Shown piece after piece: positions 1 through 10,900 of a stretch of 64,000 bases of DNA. Source of the DNA: Botryotinia globosa. Its lineage: Eukaryota > Ascomycota > Leotiomycetes > Helotiales > Sclerotiniaceae. The notes below the pieces were generated by a model that saw only the letters and a list, made by a program, of their open reading frames with translations, was not told where the DNA came from and did not search any database. The stretch spans positions 1,240,001-1,304,000 of the forward strand of contig RCSZ01000012.1 in NCBI GenBank assembly GCA_014898425.1. Reading direction: 5' to 3'. The number at the start of each line of letters is the position of its first letter. Within the stretch, counting starts at the first letter, position 1. Position numbers and translations under genes: made by a program.

Positions 1-1009
1 ATCATATTGAATTCTGGCATTTCGTAGAGTCCAAATACACCATTCGAGAATCCGGCAACCAAAAGATTCGTTTCTGCGTGGTATGCAACACAATTGACCT
101 TGGCGTTGTTCTGTAGGAAGTAATGTCGCTCCGTAATTCTCCATTGCATGTGTGAGTCGTCATCCGGATTTTCCATCTCCTCATCCTCGTCCTCTGGCTC
201 GGGGGCATTGGGGTTCCGTATATACGCCCATTGGAATACTGCTCCATCCTTACTACATGTGTAAATAGTCTCCTGATCTTTCGAAAACCATGCACCCATA
301 ACACCTTCCCTGTGGCCCGCCAATGTAGTAGGTATGAAAGTTTCTTCTGGATCCAAGCTCCATATCCGGGCTGTCAAATCTTTTGCTGCGCTAAGGAAAA
401 AACGAGAATCACTCGACCATTCGATGCTTTGAACAGTATCATAGTGACCGGTATATACTCTGTGTCTAACAAATGGCGCAAACTCTAACTCCCCCTCCGA
501 ATTTGTATCTGGTGTTGAGGGTGTGTGCCATACTTCGATCATTCGACCAACTCCCACAGCAAAATGGCGTCCAGATGGCGAGAAGGATATGGCGGATACA
601 GCTGACTTGAAAGAAAAGTGGTGAAGGACAATCCGTCTCGGCACATTGGTCAATATCGCGCGGCCATCTTCATCGACTGAAAGTAATAAGTTTCCTCGCG
701 GCGCAAGCCCCAACCTTGCTATATTCTTTCGATGTGCGAATGGAAGTGTATGCGACTTATTACTGAAAACCTATTAGTATATCAATGTTCACTTAAGAGA
801 TTATAACTTACTTTACTAAATCAAAAACTGTGACTCTATTTCCTACTGGAGAAAATAGACATGATCCATCTGGACTGAAGAGAAGGTTTCCTTGGCTGTA
901 AACAGTCCCTAAGAGATTGGAGAACTGATTGAGTATTTAGTAAGTAATAATTCTATCTAGATATATCTGGAAGTTAAGAAATGGAACTTACCTTAAACTC
1001 CGTCTTCAT
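1..1009 (-). CDS. PWP2: PWP2, U3 snoRNP WD40 protein (5' part, cut by window edge)
   Basis: The encoded protein is the N-terminal third of Pwp2, a tandem WD40 scaffold of the UtpB/Pwp2 subcomplex of the 90S pre-ribosome in the nucleolus, needed for 18S rRNA processing. Three exons were joined: 992-1009 (MKTEFK), 812-924 and 1-762, with introns 925-991 and 763-811. The joined protein (about 297 residues in the window) runs MKTEFKFSNLLGTVYSQGN, then LFSPVGNRVTVFDLV, NNKSHTLPFAHRKNIA and FAPFVRHRVYTGH, which match the conserved start of fungal and yeast Pwp2 closely. WD-type blocks such as WSSDSRFFLSAAKDLTARIW and FSKDQETIYTCSKDGAVFQW are visible. An acidic stretch (EPEDEDEEMENPDDD) sits in a loop. 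The first exon is only 18 bases long, but its frame and the start codon fit the family. The gene continues to the left of the window. It is divergent from the septin gene. Confidence 0.93.
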
Positions 1010-1435
1010 TGTTACCGATTTAATTGCATATTAATATTCTGAGATGAATTTCTGAGCTTCAAAATCTTATCGCATTGCATGGGTTTGGATTTTTTTCAAT
1101 TAATTAATCCGAAAAGATAATCCGAGCTGCAATTCCAGTCAGGCTAACCAATAATCGTTAGCGCTTGTTAGCATCTCTAGTGGCTTTTGGCCTTTGGGGG
1201 TTCTCTAGCCGAAATAAGGAATCAGTCAATTCCCAGGGGCAGCTTGTACTTCGAATTTCAACCCAGCGATACGATTATTATTCTCCTGAGTACCAGACCG
1301 TTCGTTCAACCACAAACCCACCGACAGCAATATCGGACAACGATTAATTTTCAAAGGCATCACAACACATTTTTCATCTATTTCCTCTTCTTCAAGACCT
1401 TTGCAATCTTCGAATTCAGTAAATAAATAATCACT
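1010..1435. promoter_or_regulatory. Shared upstream region of PWP2 and the septin gene
   Basis: These 426 bases separate two divergently read genes and must hold both 5' leaders and promoters. Short open frames here (for example 1165-1347 and 1187-1426) have no recognisable protein character and overlap the septin leader. No defined binding site could be assigned. Confidence 0.45.
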
Positions 1436-2780
1436 ATGGCACCACCCACCGCCGAAAGCGCTTCCCCCATCGGAATTGCGAATTTACCAAATCAAAGACA
1501 CAAGATTGTCGCAAAGAGAGGTGCTGCCTTCACTATTATGGTATGTGACTCTCTATTCTGTTTTCAGAGCTTTTAGCAACTTAATGCTAATGTTCTCTTG
1601 TAGGTTGCTGGCGAATCTGGACTTGGAAAAACAACCTTCATTAATACCCTTTTCTCTACCACAATCAAAAACTATGCCGATCACAAACGCAGACACGCAA
1701 AGCAAGTGGATAAAACCGTTGAGATTGAAATCACAAAGGCTGAGTTAGAAGAGAAATTCTTCAAGGGTATGGAATTTTATACATCCAGTTTACTTGAGAT
1801 AATTAATTGGCCATTGTTGACATTATCTTAGTTCGTTTGACCGTTATTGATACACCTGGTTTTGGAGATTATGTCAACAATCGCGACTCCTGGATGCCAA
1901 TTATTGAGTTTTTGGACGATCAACATGAATCCTATATGTTGCAAGAGCAACAGCCTCGCCGTGTTGATAAGATCGATTTACGTGTACACGCCTGTTTGTA
2001 CTTCATCCGACCTACTGGCCACACTCTGAAGCCCCTCGACATTGAGGTTATGAAGAGACTCAGTTCAAGAGTAAACTTGATTCCAGTAGTTGCTAAGGCT
2101 GATACCTTAAGCCCGGCTGATTTGGCCCGTTATAAGCAAAAGGTGTAGTATATCTCAGTACATTAATATCATTGTCAAAGCTAACGTTATCTCTGTAGAT
2201 CCAAGCTGTCATTGAAGCACAAGGTATCAAGATCTACACACCACCTATCGAGGAAGATGATGAGGCTGCTGCTCAACATGCACGAAGTTTGATGGCTGCC
2301 ATGCCATTTGCAGTCATTGGCTCAGAGAAGGATGTCAAGACTAGTGATGGACGTATCGTTAAGGGTCGTCAATACGCATGGGGTGTTGCTGAAGTTGAGA
2401 ACGAAGACCACTGCGATTTCAAGAAGTTGAGATCCATTCTCATCCGAACACACATGCTCGATCTCATCCACACTACCGAAGAAGCACACTACGAGGCTTA
2501 CCGCGCCCAACAAATGGAGACTCGCAAATTCGGCGAAGCTAGACCTAGGAAGCTTGATAACCCCAAATTCAAGGAAGAGGAAGAGAGCTTAAGAAAGCGT
2601 TTCACCGAGCAGGTTAAGATTGAGGAGCACCGTTTCAGACAATGGGAGCAGAAGCTCATCAGCGAGCGTGATCGTTTGAACAAGGATTTGGAGAGTACAC
2701 ATGCTGCCATCAAATCCCTAGAACAAGAACTTGAACAAATGCAAGGCAGTGCCGCAACTCGCAGTCACGGACGTCGTTAA
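1436..2780 (+). CDS. CDC12: Septin, Cdc12/AspC class
   Basis: Septins are GTP-binding filament proteins that build rings and bars at septa, hyphal tips and infection structures. Four exons: 1436-1540, 1604-1766, 1832-2142 and 2199-2780, giving 386 residues. Motifs: G1 P-loop GESGLGKTT (about residues 38-46), G3 DTPGFGD (96-102), G4 AKAD (177-180), the septin unique element in the middle of exon 4 (YAWGVAEVENEDHCDF), and a C-terminal coiled coil (about residues 310-375, rich in E, K, R and Q). The N-terminus SPIGIANLPNQRHKIVAKRG and the loop RPRKLDNPKFKEEEE are typical of the Cdc12 (Aspergillus AspC) group rather than Cdc3, Cdc10 or Cdc11. The start gives a short N-terminus normal for this group. 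The third donor (GTGTAG) is weak, but joining to 2199 restores the frame exactly. It converges on the PDK-like gene downstream. Confidence 0.94.
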
Positions 2781-3259
2781 GTAAGGCTTGCATGGGGGAG
2801 GATATTCTAATCTAAAATTGGATTATGAGGATGTATCGGGGGCACCCGAGTATGGATGATATGATGGCAGGTGATGCTGAGAGAGTTGCAAAACGACCCG
2901 TTTTGCAACATGTGGTTTTTCTTTTTTTCTTCGACAGTTAACGTTCAGAAGGCTTCTTAATTTTAAATGGCTTCTTATGAGAGGCTTCTATTTCCACTAG
3001 TTTTAGCCACGATGTAATTCATGCTTCTTCATGATAATTTGTTCACTATACTTTCTACTACTTTTCATGATTCGTCTCTTGTGTTGTGTACCATCCTCTG
3101 ACCTAAACCGTCTGATCGCCTGTACATTGCGGCCGTCGCAAACCCATGAATTTTAACGCCTAGATGAAGCCGAGAAAATAGTACAAGTCTGATTTGGGTT
3201 TAATTCATCATCGCATACAAAGAAAACCGTTCCGGGTATATTCAAAAAGTCATTTCTTA
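2781..3259. other. 3' intergenic spacer between convergent genes
   Basis: These 479 bases hold the 3' untranslated ends of the septin (plus) and kinase (minus) genes. An A/T-rich stretch around 2940-3060 is compatible with 3'-end signals. No gene seen. Confidence 0.5.
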
Positions 3260-4736
3260 CTATATAGCATCCATACTAGCCCTCATTGTTAACTGTTCAT
3301 TCTTGTTCCCCAGTTTCGAAATCTGTAGAAATGCATCGCAGCCATATCCCTCTAAACTATGTAGCTCTAAGCTCCCAGCCCAGTATTCGGCGTAGACTCG
3401 ACTTAATGGTAAACCCATGCCCAGGCGGAGGTTGGGAGGCCGGCTGGTGAGCGAAGAGAGGGATGTTTCGTGTGCTGTGGAGCTGGGACCGACGTTTCCT
3501 ACGGTCGCTGCCATCGCTGCTGTTCCTTCGTTCCCTTGCGACCCGGGTGCTTCGTCTGTCACGCGCAGTTCTTGCATTGTAGCTGCCATTTTTGGTACCT
3601 GGGTGAGGTTTTCAAGACGTTGGTTGCTACGAGGTCCTTTACTAAACGCCCAGAGGTACGGAAGAATGTCTCGAGGTATACCGCCTCCTTGATCTGATAC
3701 TCGAATTATCACATGCTGAGGCGCTTCGCAGACTGTTATGTCGATAGAAGGAGGAGGTTGGTTATTACTTCGGCCGTTTCTCCGTTTTTCGACGACTGCT
3801 TGCACGGAATTTCGTAGTAGTTCACCGATTATGTATTCTAGATGGCTTAGAATGTATGGAAATGTGGCTTCGACATGACCAGCAAGCCGTATTTCAGGCA
3901 TTATGGTGGAGGGGCCGTAAGTAGCTGACATTAAAGCTTGAACTTCGCTGCCCACTCGTTCAACTACCTCCTTTGCATTGCACCTTAAGAAGACTTCGCC
4001 CACAAACTCCGACTCCGCTGGTTTCCCATCAGGAAAATGCCAATGTGAATGGAAGGTCTCTGTTAAAGCTAGGTGTTGCTCTGCGATAACTCGTCGTGAT
4101 ATTCTCGATCGCAAAATTGTGTTCATAAATTTGTCCATATCCGAAGGATTCATTAAATCTCGGCATTCCAACACGCCCATTGCTAGCTTTGGGATTACGG
4201 TAAGATGCTCTTGTAGGGTACTGCTGATGATTTTGCATAACTTGTCGTTATCATCCAGGGTTTTGATTTCGCGCACTCTTCGGAAGCTCTCAAATGCTTT
4301 GTAGTATAACTCGTAGACCTGACTCATGTGCGGATTGGTGACGACGACATAGGGGAGCGTTTGCATGTCTCGTATACGATGTGCTAATCTAACCTTGTCA
4401 ATCAAAGCTACAGAAGCAGTAGAAAGAATTTCTATTCACCTGGTGGGAAGCTCTGTTCGCACATAATTCGCAGAGCTTATAAGCCGTGCTTCTGTCAACG
4501 ATCGCCCGAAGACCATAAGTTGGCGCAGACTGATAGGTCTTGCATCTTTTGCTACCCATCTGGCATGGTCAGCAAAAACGTACGAAAGTTCAGATAGAAA
4601 CTTCATATTCATACTCGTCTAGTGGTGATGCAGGTCTCCATGGTGGTATATGTATCTTTGAGCATTGCTGTAAACGGCCAGCTACACATGTCAAATTTGT
4701 CACCTTGGTAGCATTTTGCGAAAATGATCGCAGCAT
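3260..4736 (-). CDS. Mitochondrial protein kinase of the PDK/BCKDK family
   Basis: This family phosphorylates the E1 alpha subunit of pyruvate dehydrogenase or branched-chain ketoacid dehydrogenase in the mitochondrial matrix and lowers its activity. Three exons: 4615-4736, 4440-4559 and 3260-4388, giving 456 residues. The N-terminus MLRSFSQNATKV looks like a mitochondrial presequence. Conserved parts follow: WRPASPLDEW, then ISLRQLMVFGRSLTEARLIS, then TELPTRLAHRIRDMQTLPY, all created correctly by the two splices. The four-helix domain carries RRVIAEQHLAL (H186). The GHKL ATPase domain has an N-box (E270, N274 in GELLRNSVQA), G1 box DQGGGIP (313-319) and G2 box GMGLPLSR (from 404). A 60-residue Gln/Ala/Ser-rich insert between G1 and G2 is longer than in animal PDKs but usual in fungi. 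It is probably a Pkp1/Pkp2 homologue; which one cannot be settled by eye. Confidence 0.9.
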
Positions 4737-7700
4737 GCCGACGATTCCATGCGTATAGGAGGAGAAAATATCAACCTCAAACCGAACTCGATCTTTGCGA
4801 GTTATGCTGTTGAGAAAGCAGGCAAGTTTGAAGTTGTACTCGGGACCCAAGACGTATTTCGTGGTCTAGAAGAGATTTGGAAGAGGGATTTATTTACTTC
4901 TCTATATGTACTAGGTAGCCTGAAGCTCAAGCTTGATTTCCGCACACCTATCAAATCAGTATTCTATGGGGTATTTCTCTGCCGATGACCGGATGGACAA
5001 GGATTAGCCCCGCTCTGCAGTTCCATTCACACATTAAACCTCGATGAAACTTGATTGTCACAGTCACGTGTCTGTATCACTGTGCTTACTAACCATCGGG
5101 TATTAATCGGGCCTCAACAGATCCTATATTCCCTTACGAGTAGGGAGATGAGTTTGTTCTAATTATGTTTGTTGTACCAAGCAGACGAAACGAAACACCT
5201 TAATAACATGCAAGTCGTTTTGTCGTATACGCAATATCCAATCTAATAGTAACAGGTACCTGTCGACTTACGTATGTTTATCACTCAAATTAGAGTGGCT
5301 TAGAACACGATGGAGAGCCCATGGATAGTATCTATCTTCCTACGATGAAACAGGCAAGGTCTATCTATCAAAAGAACTGCTGGTGGTATGTATCAGGCTA
5401 TATATAAGCTTGGAATCATCCAATGCGACCGCAGCGATGGTGACTCCAATGACCATTGCTGTCACAAATTCACAATACAGATATCTGCCACGGCTATCAC
5501 CAATACACACACGCCAAGTTCAAGGTAATTTGAGGCCGGAATCTACCTCCCCCATAATGTTCAGTAATCATTCTTTGTTCTTGTAGGCTTTGGATAAAGG
5601 TTTGGAATAATTGTTGGATGATATATCTCGGAATTTCGATCTTGAAAGTCTAAGATCATTCGACTTGGGATGTCATTGGTTGTTTCAAAGAAAGGGAGAT
5701 GGAATTACAGCGCCCGTACGAAGTAATCGCAAGCTGCTATGATACCCGAGCCCCTTCATCTGTTCGCCTGTTGATGGGACTTTATGCATGGGTAGATTGA
5801 TTCCTAATATACCAGACTGAGTGAAAGTTAGATAGCCTCACTGAAATCTAGACAGGTTTGTTTATTTAACTACAATACTAAGTTATACTTACTCTACTTA
5901 TGTGTAGCTTTCTTGATAGCTGTCTAAATGAGATCTCCGCTACCGAATCTAGATTGTACACGACCATCGATCTTCATGTACAGTACGACACTCCCGATCA
6001 AGTTATGCATATCACCAACCATGTGATGTGATGTGATGTGATGTGATGCGATGCAATACAAACAACACAACCAGACACCACCTACTCTACTCTTGAAGCA
6101 CCAGCGCTCGCTCCTGCCTCTGAATCACTCTTCCGATTCCCGAAAGTGTGTTTGCCTCCCGGTCATCATTTGCCTACACAAGATCCCTTTGAATCAATAA
6201 TATCCTTTTTTATAGATTGATGAATAAGGACTGACTCATGTGAAGAAGCGCAGTGTGATCAGATTTGCAGACTTGCAGACTTGCTTATTCCATGCAGCAC
6301 GGTTTAAACACCATGTGAATGTGATTGAAGGAAAGAAGAAGACGTTTAAGCGCCAATCAAATCGACCCGAAATTGCTCTCAATCGTGCACCGTATTCCGT
6401 TTATAAGATTCCCATGTGTTTGGTTGTAAATTTACAAAGGATACAATAGACATAGATCAAGTGGCCAAAAGATCGAAGCTCACTCGAATGGTTTGTCTCA
6501 AGCTTAAGCTCTGGACATAACAAAGAATCATTTATACTACTGTGTGAGTTGTTCCGATCTAAATATTCCATGAGATTATAGGATCAGCAGGCAGGCAGGC
6601 TCTCTTACCCAAGTTCTGTTCTGTTTGTTCTGCTCGTTCTGTTCGCGCCGTCAATATCAATGTCAACGAAAAGGACCATCCATAAGAAGGCATTATTAGA
6701 TACATTTTATATGACCTGTATCATCCACATCCAGACCACTCAAGGCAAATTTATCGACGCCTATCTATCTAGTTTATTTTGGCGTACATTGTGCCGAAAT
6801 GCTCTCGTATGCTCTCGTGAACATTTGTTATCGTGATTGATTCAATACTCGTCAACTTATTCTATATATTGTTGTGATGCAGAGCAACTTCAATGTGCAA
6901 AACCACGTCAATGATCAAACAAATTTCAATGATCAAACCCATCTCAAGACTCAAGACTACCTCGATATTCGAAATCAGCACAATTAATTTTAACCGACCT
7001 TGATTCCTTCCCAGTTTACACCTTTCACCTAGGGGTCTTTGATATCATCAACGTCTATCTGATCCTAATTCTGACTCGGCTCTTGTTTGATGTTTCTTGT
7101 TTTTTAGTTTGTGCTTCGTGTTTGAATTGCTGTTATTGTCATTACTATGATTGCTGGTATGTTGATGATTTCATATTTCGTGCTGTGAGAAGTACGAGGG
7201 GGGGCATATATACATCTAGCTATATACCAGTGGTAGGTAGTAGCTGACTGTCTACCGACCTACTACCTGCTTATGGGAAGGATGCTTCAATGAACAAAGT
7301 ACGGAGTAGACTCTTCCTACGGAGAGAAGAAGAAAAAAATAGAGCTGTGGGGCTGCGGGCAAAGCAAAGTACCCAAGTACCTCAAGTTAACGACCTAATA
7401 GGTTTAAACACCTCGACCCCATGCTCTACTACGACTCTAGATTGTACAAATCCGCCATGACATATTGGCTCTTAGAACACCGAACGAACATAAGAGCAAA
7501 TCCTATCATTCATCGTCCATCATCCATCATCCATCCCACCACCACCACCACCACCACCACCACTACCACAACCAACTTCCAACCTCCTACCTCCTACCTC
7601 CTACCTCCTACCCATCTAACATCGATCTCCTCCTCTGCTCTCCTCTCCAACCTCTTCCTCACTCTCCTCACTCTCCCCACTTGTTCACGTTTACGTTGAT

Positions 7701-7978
7701 GTTCACGAAACGCATTAGTTAGAAATAATCCACAAGAATAAGATCTCACATCCATCTCCCCAGTTACCACTCAGACTTATATTTATACCCACGCACCATA
7801 CACCCGCGCACCCACCCATCCATACCTACTTACACCACCCGCACTTATACCTCACCTCAACCCTCAATAGCCCCTCCAAAAAGAAGCACACACATATTCC
7901 CCTCCACTTTGCATCACAACATCGTTCTCATAATTTCTTCGCGAATGGACAATTCTTAACTCATATACCTGGTCAAAT
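4737..7978. promoter_or_regulatory. Long divergent intergenic region before adenylate cyclase
   Basis: About 3.2 kb separates the kinase start from the adenylate cyclase start. Open frames here are short and low in complexity. Visible items are a GTGAT pentamer run (about 6021-6050), a CCA-trinucleotide run (about 7536-7564), pyrimidine-rich stretches and CTACCTCCTACCTCC repeats (7580-7610). The last 500 bases are probably the cyclase leader. No RNA gene or protein gene could be supported. Confidence 0.45.
6021..6050. repeat. GTGAT pentamer microsatellite
   Basis: A run of about six GTGAT units lies in the intergenic region. The same motif on the other strand (CATCA/CATCG) recurs near 21597-21620 and 45270-45296. 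Confidence 0.8.
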
Positions 7979-10900
7979 ATGACCAGAAAAGATGGTTCAT
8001 ATCGTAATAGCTCTGCTACGAGCTCGAGCACTGGAAGTTGGAAATCTACTGATACGATAAAAGGCCCGGGCTACTTCCAGGGTTCATCAATGAAGAGGGG
8101 AGCTCCAATGCAGGTGAAGACGGATAGATCAAGGTAAGCAGAAAATTTGATAGTTTATAGAGAGAAAAAAAAAGAAATCATTGTTTATTTATTCACATTA
8201 TTTCCTTTCTTTTTCGGGCTCTTTGATAGTTGTCTCACATGGGTACTTTTCATTCCAAATCCCCTTCATTAGCCCTGGAACAAAGCTTTGAACCTGTTCC
8301 ATAACTAACGGCTTCGTGCATTTGACCTGGCAGTAGGGTAGAAGTTGATGCTCAAGTTTCGCCGACGTCTGCCGGACCTCGAAATACAATATCTCCATCT
8401 TCATCTATTTCTCCTAATGTATCCCCACGGGAGCAAAGAATGGCCGACTTCGGCAATTATCGACGTGATCTCGCAGTCCTCGAAACCTCTGGCGGGCGCA
8501 TTCCTCAAATTCATCATAATCCACCAACAGCGATAGCCTCTTCCAATCAAATTGCTCCTTGGATGTCTAATGGCGGCAGCGCAACCGGTTCACCAAATGG
8601 CTTTACTAGTTTCTATAATGATTCGAGCGATGCATTGTCGCAAGCTTCACAGTTGTCGCCGGTTGCAAGGCCTGGGACTGCTGTAACGGGAAATACAAAT
8701 GCGAGCGATTCACCTGCAGATGCATTGTTTGGCGACGGCGATGAGAGAAGACCATCTGTGGCGAGCATAACGACAGCAAGTAGCACTGGATCCAAAGGCA
8801 GTGTCAGTAGAGCGGTAGGTGGACTTCACAAAAAGTTAACAAGTTTCTTTGGCGAGGACCCTACCAGTTCCGACACGAGCCTTCCATCGCAGCAAGGAAA
8901 GGAGGCACGATCGCATTCATTTGCGCGGAGTCATCGAGACAGAAATCATTCATCTGCCACAGACCACGGACATTATAGAGATGCATCCCCAGCAGGTGGA
9001 TCCCGACCTAGAACACCCGTACCATCTAGCGAAGTAGTTCCATTTTTATATCAGAATTCCCAGGTCAGTAAATTCGATCTTCACTAGTAATCTTCAATTC
9101 ATGCCTTTCACTTCTCGACACGATTTCTTCTTTTCTCGATGCTTCTGAGATGAAATCATACGCTTCGTCAATTCGCTCTTATTTCTCTACAGACTCTCAA
9201 TCCGTTGCTGAGAATGATATGGCAATAACGACCCTTTTTCAATGCATTGAAGTGTTTAACATGCACATGAAGCTAACGAGGATATATAGGATATATCTCT
9301 GTATGGAGAAGCTCCTGTGCGAGAGAACCTTTCCGGCCCCGATAGGGAACGCTACATAAACGATAGTTCGGATAAGCCACCCAAAACCTCGTCGTCTTCC
9401 AAATCCCATCATCTTCCTGGGCATCATCTACGTAATCGAAGCAATGATGACACTAGATCTTTGCGACCGACTATAAGTAGAGAGGAATCTGCATTCGGCA
9501 ATCGCTTCAAGGACCGGAATAATCCCATGGGCACAGCGTCGGCCAACGCTTCTAACCCTAATCTTCAACGACCGAAGAGCCCAACACCGAGCGGCATGAG
9601 TACATGGAGTCAACCAACCAAGAACGGCAATGGCGACGCTCCCTCTTCACCCAGAGACAACAATAATAGTACAAAAAGGAGTCTTCTAAATCTGACCGGT
9701 CGATTCAAGAGGCACAAGGACAAAGACCACACACCGTCTCGCTTGAAAGAAACACCAGCACCTAGTCGGGCACCGATGAATGGAACCTCGCGGCAAGATG
9801 CAGGTAGAATATACGAATCGCCGGATCTCGCAAAATATAGCCAAGATGGAAGCATCACTGGATCAGAGCTCAACCTTACAGCCCAGTATACGAATGGCAG
9901 CGCTCGCCCACCGGCTGGACGACAAGGCACCTTTCCCAAGCTACCGTTTCGAAAAGGTCGAGGGCGCGCAGAGGATGCAGACCAAACATACGATACATCA
10001 GATCGTGGTGGGGATAATATTCACCACCTTGATACCAATTTATCGAATATGGAAGGCATCTTGACAAAGCCGCCACCTCTGACTCCACTAGACAACAACA
10101 TTTTTAACGGAAATGGACACGAGGATCAGGGTACGGCAGATGCCGAAAGTGCAGGTGGCCTGGGATGGAATGCGCCAGACAGCTGGGCTGTCAAGAAGGT
10201 CGATGATGAAAATATGTCGCGACTTCCAGAGATTGACGAAGCAGGTATTCCTCAAAAAGCAGACGAAAAAGCGAGCCCTTATTGCATAAGAATATTCAAA
10301 GTAGACGGAACTTTCGCCACATTGTCGACTGCGCTTAATACTACCGTTACGGAACTGGTGGCTCAGCTTAACAAAAAGACTTACCAAGCTGACAATCTGG
10401 AGAACTATCAGATTGTAATGAGGAAACATGATTTGCAAAGAATCCTTGCTCCTGGAGAACGGCCGCTCGTTATACAAAGACGACTTTTAGAACAAGCGGG
10501 ATATGAGCCTGGAGATCGAATCGAAGATGTAGGAAGGGAGGATAACAGTTACCTCTGTAGATTCTCTTTTCTTCCGGCTAGGCAAGGGGGTTATGCGTCA
10601 GTTTCCAACGACAATGGGCTTGCCCCCAAAAGTCAGAAATACAGCCATGTCGACTTGTCAGGAAGGAACCTCATCACTATTCCGATCGCATTGTATTCTA
10701 AGACTTCAGAAATGATATCGCTCGATCTATCGCGGAACTTGTCACTGGACGTGCCCAAAGACTTTATCTCGTCGTGTGTCAACCTAAGAGATATCAAATT
10801 CCGCAGCAACGAAGCGTGGAAGCTTCCTGTCAGTCTCACTCGAGGCAGTCGAGTGACAATGCTTGATCTTACAAACAATCGAATCGAAAATCTGGATCAC

